Assembly (NCBI GenBank): GCA_944358385.1
Contig: CALVQW010000003.1
Location: 78,969 to 142,968 of the forward strand
Reading direction: 5' to 3'
Source: an uncultured Clostridia bacterium
GTDB lineage: Bacteria > Bacillota > Clostridia > Christensenellales > CAG-917
DNA length: 64,000 bases
Shown piece after piece: positions 54,303-63,864 of the stretch (its first letter is position 1; each line of letters begins with the position of its first letter). Below the pieces are notes generated by a model, which did not search any database, was not told where the DNA came from, and saw only the letters and a list, made by a program, of their open reading frames with translations. The position numbers and the translations under genes are program-made.

Positions 54303-56222
54303 TCACTCCAATTCGAAGGCTCCGGTGTAGAGTTGGTAGTACTGCCCCCTCTTGGCGATGAGTTCCTCGTGAGTGCCGCGCTCGATGATGCGGCCGTGGT
54401 CGAGGACCATGATGGCGTCGGAGTTCTGGATGGTGGAGAGGCGGTGGGCGATGACAAAGACCGTCCTGCCTTCCATGAGGGCGTCCATGCCTTTCTGGAC
54501 GAGGTACTCGGTGCGGGTGTCGATGGAAGATGTCGCCTCGTCGAGGATGAGGACGGGGGGATCGGCAACGGCGACACGCGCGATGGAGAGGAGCTGTTTC
54601 TGCCCCTGGGAGAGGTTGGAGCCGTCGCCCGTGAGCATGGTCTCGTAGCCGTCGGGGAGACGGGTGATGAAGTCGTGCGCGCCCGCGAGTTTCGCTGCGG
54701 CGATGCACTCCTCGTCCGTGGCGTCGAGTTTGCCGTAGCGGATGTTGTCCATTATGGTGCCGGTGAAGAGGTTGGTGTCTTGCAGCACCATGCCGAGGGA
54801 GCGGCGCAGATCCGCCTTCTTGATCTTGTTGATGTTGATGCCGTCGTAGCGGATCTTGCCGTCCTCTATGTCATAGAAACGGTTGATGAGGTTGGTGATG
54901 GTGGTCTTGCCCGCACCCGTCGCGCCGACGAAGGCTATCTTCTGACCGGGTTTGGCGTAGATGGACACGTCGTGCAGGACGAGTTTCTCCGGCACGTAGC
55001 CGAAGTCCACATCGAGGAGCAGGATGTCGCCTTTGAGTTCGGTGTAAGTGACCGTACCTTCCGCCTTGTGGGGGTGACGCCATGCCCATTTGCCCGTGCG
55101 CGCCTCGCTCTCGGTGATGTTGCCCTTCTCGTCTATCTCGGCGTTGACGAGTTCCACATAGCCGTTGTCCACCTCGGACTCGTTGTCGAGGAACTCGAAT
55201 ATGCGTCCCGCGCCCGCGATCGCCATGACGACGGCGTTGATCTGCATGGAGACCTGCCCGATGTTGAGGGTGAACTGTCTGCTCATGTTGAGGAAAGCGA
55301 CGATGGAACCCATGGATATGACGACGGCTTCCAGCCCGGTGAGGGTGAGATTATGCACGCCGCCGAGGACGAGCGCGCCGCCCACGATGGCGACGGCGAC
55401 GAAGATGACGTGTCCGAGGTTCATGATGGCGGGCATGAGGATGTTGCCGTAGCCGTTGGCTTTGTCCGCATCGCGGTAAAGCTCGTTGTTGACCGCCTCG
55501 AAATCCTGCTTGGACATCTCCTCGTGGCAGAACACCTTGATGACCTTCTGTCCGTTGATCATCTCTTCGACAAAACCTTCCGTCTTGCCCATGGAGTTCT
55601 GCTGACGCACAAAGTATTTCGCGCTCTTGGTGCCCACGAACTTGGTGACGATGACCATGACCGCGACGCCCGCCAGTACCACCAGCGTGAGATAGACGCT
55701 GGACACCAGCATGGTCACGAGCAGGGTGAGGATGCTCACCAACGAGAACAGCCCCTGCGGCACGCTCTGAGAGATGAGCTGTCGCAGCGCGTCCACGTCG
55801 TTGGTGTAGTAGCTCATTATGTCGCCGTGGGTGTGGGTGTCGAAATATTTGACGGGCAGGGACTGCATCTTGTCGAACATATCCTCGCGGACGTGTTTCA
55901 GAAATCCCTGCGTGATGACAGCCATGAGGCGGGTGTAGGTGAAGGAGCAAAGTATGCCGAGCGCATAGATGCCCGCCATGATGCCCGCTATGGTGTAAAG
56001 TGTCTTTGCGATGTAGTCGAAGCCGTGTTCCAGCCCCGGAGTGATGACGTCGTCGATGAGCAGCTCGAGGAAGACGGAGGAGCTGATGCCCGCAACGGCG
56101 GTCACCGCTATGCAGACGATGACAAGGAGAAGCTCCCACTTATAGTAGTGAGACATATACCTGAACAGCCTGCCGAGGATCTTCATGGCACTGCCCTTTT
56201 TGATCTCTACTCTGCGGTTCAT
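54303..56222 (-). CDS. ABC exporter, permease-ATPase subunit B
   Basis: 639 residues from ATG 56222, whose ATGA overlaps the partner gene's stop; a 151-codon upstream extension is a shadow of that partner. N-terminal six-helix exporter domain (about 15-330), C-terminal nucleotide-binding domain with Walker A VGATGAGKTTITN, signature LSQGQKQLLS, Walker B VLILDEATSSID (canonical Glu) and HRLST switch. Pairs with the upstream subunit as a heterodimeric multidrug or lipid exporter of the BmrCD/TM287-288 type. Substrate unknown. Confidence 0.93.
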   Translation of the reverse strand: MNRRVEIKKGSAMKILGRLFRYMSHYYKWELLLVIVCIAVTAVAGISSSVFLELLIDDVITPGLEHGFDYIAKTLYTIAGIMAGIYALGILCSFTYTRLMAVITQGFLKHVREDMFDKMQSLPVKYFDTHTHGDIMSYYTNDVDALRQLISQSVPQGLFSLVSILTLLVTMLVSSVYLTLVVLAGVAVMVIVTKFVGTKSAKYFVRQQNSMGKTEGFVEEMINGQKVIKVFCHEEMSKQDFEAVNNELYRDADKANGYGNILMPAIMNLGHVIFVAVAIVGGALVLGGVHNLTLTGLEAVVISMGSIVAFLNMSRQFTLNIGQVSMQINAVVMAIAGAGRIFEFLDNESEVDNGYVELVNAEIDEKGNITESEARTGKWAWRHPHKAEGTVTYTELKGDILLLDVDFGYVPEKLVLHDVSIYAKPGQKIAFVGATGAGKTTITNLINRFYDIEDGKIRYDGININKIKKADLRRSLGMVLQDTNLFTGTIMDNIRYGKLDATDEECIAAAKLAGAHDFITRLPDGYETMLTGDGSNLSQGQKQLLSIARVAVADPPVLILDEATSSIDTRTEYLVQKGMDALMEGRTVFVIAHRLSTIQNSDAIMVLDHGRIIERGTHEELIAKRGQYYQLYTGAFELE

Positions 56223-58018
56223 TCGGCACCTCCTTCCTCTGCGAACGCCGTGCCGCCCGCATCTTTGATGTCCGAAGCGGACGCACCCATCCTGTTCTGA
56301 GAATAATACACTTCCTGATAGATCTTGTTGGACGCGAGCAGTTCCTCGTGTCTGCCCATGGCGACGATCTTGCCACCGTCCATGATGAGTATGAGGTCGG
56401 AGTCCTCCACGGACGCGACGCGCTGCGCGATGATGAACTTGGTCACATCGGGCATCTCCTCGCGGAACGCCTGACGTATGAGCGCGTCCGTCTTGGTGTC
56501 CACCGCGGAGGTGGAGTCGTCGAGGATGAGGATCTTCGGCTTTTTGAGAAGGGCGCGGGCGATGCAAAGCCTCTGCTTCTGACCGCCGGAGACGTTGGTG
56601 CCGCCCTGCTCGATGTAGGTGTCGTAGCCGTCCGGGAAGGACATGATGAACTCGTGCGCCTGCGCGCGCTTGCACGCCTCGACGAGTTCCTCATCCGTAG
56701 CATCGGGATCTCCCCAGCGGAGATTCTGCTTGATCGTCCCGGAGAAAAGCACGTTTTTTTGCAGCACGACGGAGACCTGATCGCGCAGGCTTTCGAGGTC
56801 GTAATCCTTGACGTTTATGCCGCCCACCAGCACTTCGCCTTCCGTGGCGTCGTAAAGACGGGGGATGAGGTTGACCAGCGAGGTCTTGGAACTGCCCGTG
56901 CCGCCCAGGATGCCCACCGTCTGTCCCGCTTTGATCTTGAGATCGACGTCGGAAAGGGCGTAACGCTCCGCCTTCTCGGAATACTTGAAACTGACGTGAC
57001 GGAATTCCACACTGCCGTCCGGCACTTCGTAGACGGGTTCCTCGGGATTGGTGAGAGTGCTCTTTTCGTTGAGCACTTCCGCAACACGCTCCGCAGACGA
57101 GGTGGCGATGGAGATCATCACCATGACCATGGAGAGCGTCATGAGCGCGGACATGCACTGCGCGCCGTAGGCGATGAGGCTGGAAAGAGCCTCTTTGTTG
57201 AGGTCAACGCCGCCCGACTCCACAATGATCTTGGAGCCGAAGATGCATATGACGGTGATCGCCGTCCAGATGGCGAACTGCATGAGCGGGCTGTTGAGGG
57301 CGATGATCATCTCGCCGCGCTGGAAGTCCGCGCGCACGTTCTGCGCCGTACGGTTGAACTTGCCGCGTTCGTAGTCCTCACGCACATAGGACTTCACCAC
57401 TCGGATGCCCTTGATGTTCTCCTGGATAGACTCATTCATCGCGTCATATTTCTTGAACACCTTTGCGAAGATGGGGTCCACCTTCCTGAAAATGAGGAAG
57501 AGACCCACGCCCAGCACGGGGATGATGGCAAGGAAAATGAGCGCGATCTTCCAGTTGATGGTGAAGGACATGATGACGGACACCACCAGCATGATGGGGC
57601 TGCGCACCGCGATGCGGATGATCATCATGAACGCATTCTGGATGTTGACGACGTCCGTGGTCATCCTCGTGACCAGGCTGGACGCCGAAAATTTGTCGAT
57701 GTTGGCAAAGGAAAAGCCCTGCACGGAATTGTAGATGTCCGTGCGCAGGTTCTTGGAAAAGCCCGCCGACGCCTTTGCCGCATACCTTCCCGCCAGCATC
57801 CCGAACAGCAGCGAGACCGCCGCCATCAGGAGCAGGATGCCGCCCCAGAAAAGGATGTTCTCGATGGAGTTATCCGCCTCGATCTTCTCCAGCATGGTCA
57901 CCATATAGAGGGGGATGAGACACTCCACCACCACCTCGAGCGACACAAGCACGGGAGAAAGGACGGTTTCCTTCTTAAACTCCCTGAGGCTCTTTGTCAA
58001 AGTCTTTATCACATTCAT
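56219..58018 (-). CDS. ABC exporter, permease-ATPase subunit A
   Basis: 599 residues. Six-helix exporter domain (about 15-310), nucleotide-binding domain with Walker A GGTGSSKTS, signature VSGGQKQRL and Walker B ILILDDSTSAVD, where Asp replaces the catalytic Glu; the switch is QRVAS rather than HRxxx. One degenerate ATP site is typical of heterodimeric exporters, so the partner carries the active site. Divergent from a TetR gene, the probable regulator. Confidence 0.93.
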   Translation of the reverse strand: MNVIKTLTKSLREFKKETVLSPVLVSLEVVVECLIPLYMVTMLEKIEADNSIENILFWGGILLLMAAVSLLFGMLAGRYAAKASAGFSKNLRTDIYNSVQGFSFANIDKFSASSLVTRMTTDVVNIQNAFMMIIRIAVRSPIMLVVSVIMSFTINWKIALIFLAIIPVLGVGLFLIFRKVDPIFAKVFKKYDAMNESIQENIKGIRVVKSYVREDYERGKFNRTAQNVRADFQRGEMIIALNSPLMQFAIWTAITVICIFGSKIIVESGGVDLNKEALSSLIAYGAQCMSALMTLSMVMVMISIATSSAERVAEVLNEKSTLTNPEEPVYEVPDGSVEFRHVSFKYSEKAERYALSDVDLKIKAGQTVGILGGTGSSKTSLVNLIPRLYDATEGEVLVGGINVKDYDLESLRDQVSVVLQKNVLFSGTIKQNLRWGDPDATDEELVEACKRAQAHEFIMSFPDGYDTYIEQGGTNVSGGQKQRLCIARALLKKPKILILDDSTSAVDTKTDALIRQAFREEMPDVTKFIIAQRVASVEDSDLILIMDGGKIVAMGRHEELLASNKIYQEVYYSQNRMGASASDIKDAGGTAFAEEGGAE

Positions 58019-58096
58019 ACTCTACCTTAAATCTCTCCGATCTTGCTGCCGTGCGGCACGATATCCGACACGGTGTTGTATGATAATTTTGTAGTT

Positions 58097-58125
58097 ATTT
58101 TATCCACAGATAAATATTAAGTCAA
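58097..58125 (-). promoter_or_regulatory. Promoter of the ABC exporter operon
   Basis: Minus-strand TTGACT (58125-58120), 17-base spacer, TAAAAT (58102-58097). TGTCGGA-like heptamers at 58064-58070, 58155-58161 and near 58129-58135 flank it and could be TetR half-sites (weak). Confidence 0.7.
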
Positions 58126-58177
58126 CAAATTCGACACGACAATCTCGCGCCCGTTGTCGGATTTTCGGGAGAAGGAT

Positions 58178-58729
58178 ATGAAAAAAACCGCCGCAAAAGA
58201 GGAGACCAAACAAGCCCTCATCCAAGCGTTTTGGAAGCTCTACCGCGAAAAACGCATAGAAAAGATCACCGTGGGCGAAATCGCCGCCGTCGCAGGCTAC
58301 AACCGCAGCACTTTCTATGAATATTTCTACGACGTCCCCGACGTCTTGCAGCAGATAGAGGACGGCATCCTCGACGAGATGCAGTTCGGCATCCCCGGCG
58401 ACCGCATCCCATTGGAAGAAGTGGTCGCCATCTTCGAGCGCAACGCCGACGCCCTCTCCGTCCTGCTCGGCGAACACGGCGACTTCTCCTTCTTCTTCCG
58501 CGTGCGCGGCAAAATGCGGGACGCCTTCCACGCCCTCGCCGCCGAGAACGGCGTGACGGTGGACTTCCCCCTCGCGCTCGAGATAGAACACCACGTCGCA
58601 GGCACCACCGCGTCCCTGCTCTTCTGGCTCCGCCTCCCCGACCGCCCGCCCGCCGAGACCTACCTCTCCGCCCTGCACTCCATCGACAGCGCCGCCGCGG
58701 AACGCCTGCTGGCAAAATTGCGTAAATAA
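58178..58729 (+). CDS. TetR/AcrR-family transcriptional regulator
   Basis: 183 residues from ATG 58178 (GGAGAAGGAT upstream). N-terminal HTH (about 10-55: KITVGEIAAVAGYNRSTFYE, YFYDVPDVL), then a helical ligand-binding domain (about 70-183) with no close assignment. Divergent from the exporter genes, the usual arrangement for a repressor relieved by a transported drug. Confidence 0.88.
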   Translation: MKKTAAKEETKQALIQAFWKLYREKRIEKITVGEIAAVAGYNRSTFYEYFYDVPDVLQQIEDGILDEMQFGIPGDRIPLEEVVAIFERNADALSVLLGEHGDFSFFFRVRGKMRDAFHALAAENGVTVDFPLALEIEHHVAGTTASLLFWLRLPDRPPAETYLSALHSIDSAAAERLLAKLRK

Positions 58730-58774
58730 CACTTTATCTCGCTATTTTAAAAGATAAACGCCCAGATCAAACAC

Positions 58775-59330
58775 TCTAAGCGTGTTTGATCGGACTGTTC
58801 GTTGCACCCGGGGACGCTCGCTCGGAGGGTGCGTCGTGCTCAAAGAGTGTAAAATAAGCTGACGTCCTCTGACAGACTAGTTAGATACCCCCTCCTTCCC
58901 TACGGGACTCCTCCCCCACTCGGAATAGAGTACTCTCCACCTAAAATGCGGGACTAACTTTTTCATAAAGGCGCAAGCCGCGTCTTTATGAAAACACCTC
59001 TTGAAAATAGTTTGAGTCTCGCACTCACTTATTCAAGCGGCGAACAGTACTCACTGAGCATCGCTCGTGGGGCGAGGAGGGCGACTCGACGCGCACGAGC
59101 GACGTCTCTACTTAATTTCTCATCTAGCTTGCGAGATCGCAGATTCGCGCCGCGACTTTCAAGCGCGGGCGCAAGACGCCCGCGGTGAAAGTTTGGCTTT
59201 GCGGCGCGTAGTTCCGTCTCCGAAAGAGAGACGTCGTATTCAAGCACGCCCGCTCGGAGTGTGCGTTAGAACGTCTCCGAAAGAGAGACGTCAAGTTCAA
59301 ACAACGCGCTCTCTGAGTGTAGGTGAAATC
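58775..59330 (+). repeat. Dispersed intergenic repeat, second long copy
   Basis: Same order of segments as 10145-10510: GAGTGTAAAA with GACGTCCTCTGACA (58846-58875), CTACGGGACTCCTCCCCCAC, a CTCGCACTCAC segment, GTGGGGCGAGGAGGGCGACT (59069 on), TAGCTTGCGAGATCGCAGAT, GGCTTTGCGGCGCGTAGTTC and two CGTCTCCGAAAGAGAGACG hairpins. One extra hairpin around 58962-58994 is not in the other copies. No gene visible. Confidence 0.85.
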
Positions 59331-59673
59331 ATATAACACTTTCCCTGTGCCTGTTTTGTCAAGGAGTTGCGCCGAAAAATTTTGCTTGCGGGGGAATTAT
59401 TCCCCCACACCCCCAAGTTGTTGCGAGCTGTAAAAGACAAGCTGTTGCGCGGGATGTAAAACAATAGTCAGCCGCCCGCTCAGGGCTGCAAAAATTTTCG
59501 CGCCCTTGACAACGACTTTCCGTTAAAATCAACACACGCGCGGAGCGGTTTCCCGCCCCCGCGCCTTAATCACTTGATAACCCGCCGAACACCGTTCGGC
59601 AGACTATTTCCCCGCCGACATTTCGGCGGGGCACTGCTTTTAGTTCTGACACGCCGGTGCAAAACGCTAATTC
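59331..59673. other. Gene-free interval with hairpins
   Basis: No open frame or ribosome site supports a gene. Visible structures are CCGAAC/GTTCGG near 59585-59600 and CCCCGCCGA/TTCGGCGGGG at about 59611-59632, followed by a TTTT. A small RNA ending at the latter is possible but not shown. Confidence 0.45.
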
Positions 59674-59800
59674 ACTGACGCTCTCATTCAGATGAGATGC
59701 GCGAAAAAGCCCCTTCCGCAAAAGGGAGCGTACTATTGCGTACGTGACCGCATTGCGGAAGGGGCTTTGACAAAGCAGGTCGCTGAATGAGAGCGTCAGT
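59674..59800. repeat. Nested palindrome overlapping the gdhA stop and terminator
   Basis: Outer arms of 18 bases (59674-59691 and 59783-59800, core CTGACGCTCTCATTCAG) and inner arms of 16 bases (AAAGCCCCTTCCGCAA 59706-59721; complement 59753-59768). On the minus strand the inner hairpin is followed by TTTTT, so it can terminate gdhA. The outer arm covers the gdhA stop codon. The inner loop contains GCGTAC twice. Confidence 0.85.
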
Positions 59801-61142
59801 TGAGGCCTTGGGCGATCATCGCATCCGCCACCTTCTTAAACCCCGCGAGGTTCGCGCCCGCGACGAGGTCGTAACCCATGCCGTAGGCGGAGAGGGCGTC
59901 GGTGATCTGGGTGTGGATGCCCTTCATGATGTGTTTGAGCTTGTCGTCCACTTCCTTTTCCGTCCATGCGAGACGCTCGCTGTTCTGGCTCATTTCCAGT
60001 CCGCTGACCGCGACGCCGCCGGCGTTGACCGCCTTGGAGGGCGCGACGATGACGCCGTTTGCCTGCAAGTAAGCGAGGGCTTCGTTGGTGGTGGGCATGT
60101 TGGAGACTTCGTTGAGATATTTGACGCCCGCGGACACCATGGCTTTGGCGTCCTCGATGCGGATCTCGTTCTGCATGGCGCAAGGCATATAGACGTCCGC
60201 CTTGACGTTGCCCCAAGGCTTCTTGCCCGCGACGAACTCGCAGCCGTACTTGTCGGCATAGTCCTTGACGACGTTCCTGCCCGAGGCGCGCATGGTGAGC
60301 ATGTAGTCGATCTTGTCGCCCGAGACGCCGTCCTTGTCGTAGATGTAGCCGTCCGGACCGGAGAGGGTGAGCACTTTGCCGCCGAGTTCCGTGATCTTGA
60401 GCGCGGCACCCCACGCGACGTTGCCGAAACCGGAGAGGCAGAAGGTCTTGCCCTTGATGCTCTCGCCGAGATGTTCCAGCACCTCATTGAAGAAATAGGT
60501 CGCGCCGAAGCCCGTGGCTTCGGGACGGATGAGAGAGCCGCCGAAGGAGAGACCTTTGCCCGTGAGTACGCCGTTCTCGTACGCGCCGCGGATCCTCTTA
60601 TACGCGCCGAAGAGATAGCCGATCTCTCTCGCGCCCACGCCCATATCGCCCGCGGGGACGTCCACGTCGGGACCGATGTGACGGTAAAGCTCGGTCATGA
60701 AACTATAGCAGAAACGCATGACTTCGGCGTCGGACTTGCCGGCGGGGTCGAAGTCGCTGCCGCCCTTGCCGCCGCCCATGGGCAGCCCGGTGAGAGAGTT
60801 CTTGAACGTCTGCTCAAATGCGAGGAACTTCATCACCGAAAGAGTGACGTTGGGCTGGAAGCGGAGTCCTCCTTTGTACGGCCCGATGGCATTGTTGAAC
60901 TGCACGCGGAAGCCGCGGTTGACGTGATTGACGCCCTTGTCGTCCGTCCACGGGACGCGGAAGATGATCTGCCTGTCCGGCTCCACCATCCTCTCCAGGA
61001 TGCAGTTGTCGCGCAGGACTTTCTCGTTCGCCGCCACGGCGGGAGCGAGAGAACCCAGCACCTCGCGCACGGTCTGCATGAATTCCGCTTCGCCGGGATT
61101 CTTGCGTTCGGTCATTTCGATGACTTCGGAAATATAGGACAT
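59796..61142 (-). CDS. gdhA: NADP-type glutamate dehydrogenase
   Basis: 448 residues, the usual length of hexameric bacterial GDH. Forms glutamate from 2-oxoglutarate and ammonia. Substrate-site stretch GGLRFQPNVTLSVMKFLAFE and glycine-rich PMGGGKGGSDFDP with the catalytic lysine are intact; the Rossmann motif is CLSGFGNVAWGAALK. Provides the glutamate that feeds the arginine pathway. GGGGGAT precedes the ATG. The stop lies in a palindrome arm. Confidence 0.96.
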   Translation of the reverse strand: MSYISEVIEMTERKNPGEAEFMQTVREVLGSLAPAVAANEKVLRDNCILERMVEPDRQIIFRVPWTDDKGVNHVNRGFRVQFNNAIGPYKGGLRFQPNVTLSVMKFLAFEQTFKNSLTGLPMGGGKGGSDFDPAGKSDAEVMRFCYSFMTELYRHIGPDVDVPAGDMGVGAREIGYLFGAYKRIRGAYENGVLTGKGLSFGGSLIRPEATGFGATYFFNEVLEHLGESIKGKTFCLSGFGNVAWGAALKITELGGKVLTLSGPDGYIYDKDGVSGDKIDYMLTMRASGRNVVKDYADKYGCEFVAGKKPWGNVKADVYMPCAMQNEIRIEDAKAMVSAGVKYLNEVSNMPTTNEALAYLQANGVIVAPSKAVNAGGVAVSGLEMSQNSERLAWTEKEVDDKLKHIMKGIHTQITDALSAYGMGYDLVAGANLAGFKKVADAMIAQGLN

Positions 61143-61197
61143 AGTTTATCCCCCAATTAAGGCTACGGCGTATCCCGCCGCGCAAAAGATTAGTTTT

Positions 61198-61226
61198 AGA
61201 TTACAACACCTATTGCCCGCTGTCAA
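61198..61226 (-). promoter_or_regulatory. Promoter of gdhA
   Basis: Minus-strand TTGACA (61226-61221), 17-base spacer, TAATCT (61203-61198). Confidence 0.75.
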
Positions 61227-61326
61227 TAGCAGCGGAAAAATAATTAAAAAGTTAACTTATTATCGGACACATCCGAGATTTTGTTGATTGCGGGCGATTG
61301 AGGCCGCGTGTGACTCCGAAACAAAT

Positions 61327-61411
61327 GGGGACGGGGCAGAAATGTTCAAACTCGGACAGTCGTGTCCGAGTTTGAACATTTACGCATGCACGGATGCTCA
61401 ACCCCGTCCCC
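61327..61411. repeat. REP-like double palindrome
   Basis: Outer arms GGGGACGGGG (61327-61336) and CCCCGTCCCC (61402-61411) enclose a perfect 19-base stem AAATGTTCAAACTCGGACA (61340-61358) / complement (61363-61381) with loop GTCG. GGGGACgg ends are typical of REP palindromes moved by RAYT (TnpA-REP) transposases. No such transposase is in the window. Confidence 0.8.
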
Positions 61412-61471
61412 GAGATCAACGGACGTCATTCTTCTTCCGGCAAAAATAAGTAAATTTGTGCCGCCATACGT

Positions 61472-61501
61472 TTGCACACGCGCGCGGCAATGTGATAATA
61501 T
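61472..61501 (+). promoter_or_regulatory. Promoter of purC-purF
   Basis: TTGCAC (61472-61477), 18-base spacer, TAATAT (61496-61501). The leader before purC is about 135 bases. Confidence 0.65.
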
Positions 61502-61598
61502 AGCGGCATGAGAAACGCCGTCTTGTCACGATCGATCCTTTCTCTTCCTCTCTCGGGAGAGCTCGGCGTACGCGCATACGGCGGTCAAACGCACTAAA

Positions 61599-61632
61599 AA
61601 AGCATGGCTCCCTGCCGTGCTTTCATGTTTTT
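61599..61632 (+). promoter_or_regulatory. Hairpin in the purC leader (possible attenuator)
   Basis: AAAGCATGG (61599-61607) pairs with CCGTGCTTT (61615-61623), then CATGTTTTTA just before the ribosome site. It could act as an attenuator. I see no purine riboswitch core in the leader. Confidence 0.45.
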
Positions 61633-61643
61633 ACGGAGGTAAT

Positions 61644-62354
61644 ATGAAAAAGCTGGAACAGATCTACGAAGGCAAAGCCAAGAAAGTGTATGCCACCGAC
61701 GACCCCGACCTCGTCATCGTCTCCTACAAGGACGACGCCACCGCTTTCAACGGGCTGAAAAAAGGCACCATCGCGGGCAAGGGCGTCATCAACAACAAGA
61801 TGAGCAATATGATGATGGCGATGCTCGAAAAGAAGGGCGTCCCCTCCCACTTCGTCGAGGAGCTGAGCGACCGCGACACCCTCGTGAAAAAGGTGCAGAT
61901 CGTCCCCCTCGAAGTCATCATCCGCAACGTTGCGGCGGGCAGCTTCTCCAAGCGTTACGGCGTGGAGGAAGGCACGGAGCTTGCCATCCCCACCATCGAG
62001 TTCTCCTACAAGAACGACGAACTCGGCGACCCCCTCATCAACACCTATCACGCACTCGCGCTGCGCCTTGCCACCAAGGAGGAGATCGACCGCATCAAGG
62101 AGCTTGCTTTCAAGGTCAACGATGAGATGAAGGCGTTTTTCAAGGGCATCGGCATCGACCTCATCGACTTCAAGCTGGAGTTCGGAAGGTTCCACGGCGA
62201 GATAGTGCTTGCGGACGAGATCTCTCCCGACACCTGCCGTTTCTGGGACAGCAAGACGCATGAGAAGCTGGACAAGGACCGCTTCCGCCGCGATCTCGGT
62301 GGCGTCGAGGACGCATATCAAGAGATAATGAAACGCATCACGAGCGGCAACTGA
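61644..62354 (+). CDS. purC: SAICAR synthase
   Basis: 236 residues from ATG 61644 (ACGGAGGTAAT upstream; a 9-codon extension was rejected). Purine pathway step joining aspartate to [33 protein letters not shown] and the [12 protein letters not shown] block are diagnostic; [10 protein letters not shown] holds late active-site residues. Sixteen bases before purF. Confidence 0.97.
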   Translation: MKKLEQIYEGKAKKVYATDDPDLVIVSYKDDATAFNGLKKGTIAGKGVINNKMSNMMMAMLEKKGVPSHFVEELSDRDTLVKKVQIVPLEVIIRNVAAGSFSKRYGVEEGTELAIPTIEFSYKNDELGDPLINTYHALALRLATKEEIDRIKELAFKVNDEMKAFFKGIGIDLIDFKLEFGRFHGEIVLADEISPDTCRFWDSKTHEKLDKDRFRRDLGGVEDAYQEIMKRITSGN

Positions 62355-62370
62355 ACGCGTACGGAGTGTT

Positions 62371-63801
62371 ATGGACGAGATTTTGATCCCTCAAAAAGAA
62401 TTCGGCGTGCATGAGGAGTGCGGCATCTTCGGCGTCACCTCCCCCGTCAAGGCTCCCCTCGCAAGAGAGGTCTACTACGGGCTTTTCGCCCTCCAGCATA
62501 GAGGTCAGGAGAGCGCGGGCATCGCGGTGAGCGTCCCCGACAGAAAGATCGCCTACTACAAAAATATGGGGCTTGTCAACGAGGTGTTCTCCGAGGAGGA
62601 CCTCGAACTGCTGCCCGACACCGACATCGCCATCGGGCACGTCAGATATTCCACCTGCGGCTCGAGCAACGTCGTCAACGCGCAGCCCGTCGTCTTCTAC
62701 GGCAGATACGGCAGGATGGCGATCGCCCACAACGGCAACATCGTCAACGCCGCTTCCATCAAGAACTGGCTCATCGAGCGCGGACACATCTTCCAGTCCT
62801 CCGTGGACAGCGAAGTCGTCGCCGCTCTCATCAACTACTACACCACGTCCAGCGTCGAGAACGGCGTGCAGAAGGCGTGTCTGGATTTCGTGGGCGCGTT
62901 CGCCATCGTGTGCATGGCGGACGATAAGCTCATCGCCGTCCGCGACAAATACGGCTTGAAACCTCTCGTCATGGGCAAAAAGGGCGACTCCGTCATCTTC
63001 GCAAGCGAGTCCTGCGCCCTGGATGCAGTGGACGCCGAGTTCGTGCGAGACGTCGAGCCGGGCGAGATGATCACCGTCACACCCGACGGCAAGATCCGCT
63101 CCCACAAGTACGCCGTGCCCGATCCCAAACCCTGCATCTTCGAGTACGTCTACCTCGCAAGAAGCGACTCCGTCATCGACGGCGTGAGTGTGTATGAGGC
63201 AAGATACAACTGCGGCAAGGAGCTTGCCCGCCTCTTTAAGATCGACGCCGACATCGTGGCGGGCGTCCCCGACAGTGCCACCGTGTGCGCAAGAGGTTAT
63301 GCAGACGTCAGCGGGCTTCCCATGGTGGACGCTCTCACCAAAAACCGCTACATCGGCAGGACGTTCATCCAGCCCAGCCAATCCATGCGCGAAAGCTCGG
63401 TCAAGATCAAGCTCAACGCCTTCCGCTCAAACATCAAAGGCAAACGCCTCATCCTCATCGACGACAGCATCGTGCGCGGCACCACTTCCCGCAAGATCAT
63501 CAGCCTGCTCCGCGCAAGCGGCGCGACGGAAGTGCATATGCTCGTCGGCTCCCCTCCCGTCAAATGCCCCTGCTACTTCGGCGTGGATATGGAGACCAAG
63601 GATCAGCTCATCGGCGCGTATAAGTCCGAGGAGGAGATCTGCAAGGAGATCGGCGCGGACAGCCTGCACTACATCCCCCTCGACCTCATGGTGAAAAGCT
63701 GCGGAGGCGGCCCCTACTGCACCGCCTGCTTCGACGGCAACTATCCCATGGACATCAGCGAGAAGGAGATACTCTCCGTGGGCAACGCCCTCGAGAACTG
63801 A
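62371..63801 (+). CDS. purF: Amidophosphoribosyltransferase
   Basis: 476 residues; first committed step of purine synthesis, transferring glutamine nitrogen to PRPP. A 16-residue propeptide precedes the N-terminal nucleophile cysteine in EECGIFG; the PRPP loop is LIDDSIVRGTTS. Cysteines in VKCPCYFG and YCTACFDG match the 4Fe-4S cluster form found in Bacillus-type enzymes, consistent with an oxygen-sensitive enzyme. Co-transcribed with purC. Confidence 0.97.
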   Translation: MDEILIPQKEFGVHEECGIFGVTSPVKAPLAREVYYGLFALQHRGQESAGIAVSVPDRKIAYYKNMGLVNEVFSEEDLELLPDTDIAIGHVRYSTCGSSNVVNAQPVVFYGRYGRMAIAHNGNIVNAASIKNWLIERGHIFQSSVDSEVVAALINYYTTSSVENGVQKACLDFVGAFAIVCMADDKLIAVRDKYGLKPLVMGKKGDSVIFASESCALDAVDAEFVRDVEPGEMITVTPDGKIRSHKYAVPDPKPCIFEYVYLARSDSVIDGVSVYEARYNCGKELARLFKIDADIVAGVPDSATVCARGYADVSGLPMVDALTKNRYIGRTFIQPSQSMRESSVKIKLNAFRSNIKGKRLILIDDSIVRGTTSRKIISLLRASGATEVHMLVGSPPVKCPCYFGVDMETKDQLIGAYKSEEEICKEIGADSLHYIPLDLMVKSCGGGPYCTACFDGNYPMDISEKEILSVGNALEN

Positions 63802-63813
63802 CGGCGTCATTTA

Positions 63814-63860
63814 GCGCAGAACTTTGTCAGCACCCCTGTCGTTTGACGGGGGTTTTCGTT
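63814..63860 (+). terminator. Terminator of purC-purF, with conserved upstream tag
   Basis: Tag GCGCAGAACTTTGTCAG (63814-63830), stem ACCCCTGTC (63832-63840) / GACGGGGGT (63845-63853), then TTTTCGTTTT. Same tag and near-identical stem as at 54250-54290. Confidence 0.88.
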
Positions 63861-63864
63861 TTGT

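Noticed and set aside
61502..61643. Purine or PRPP riboswitch before purC
   Set aside because: No recognisable aptamer core; only one attenuator-like hairpin is visible.
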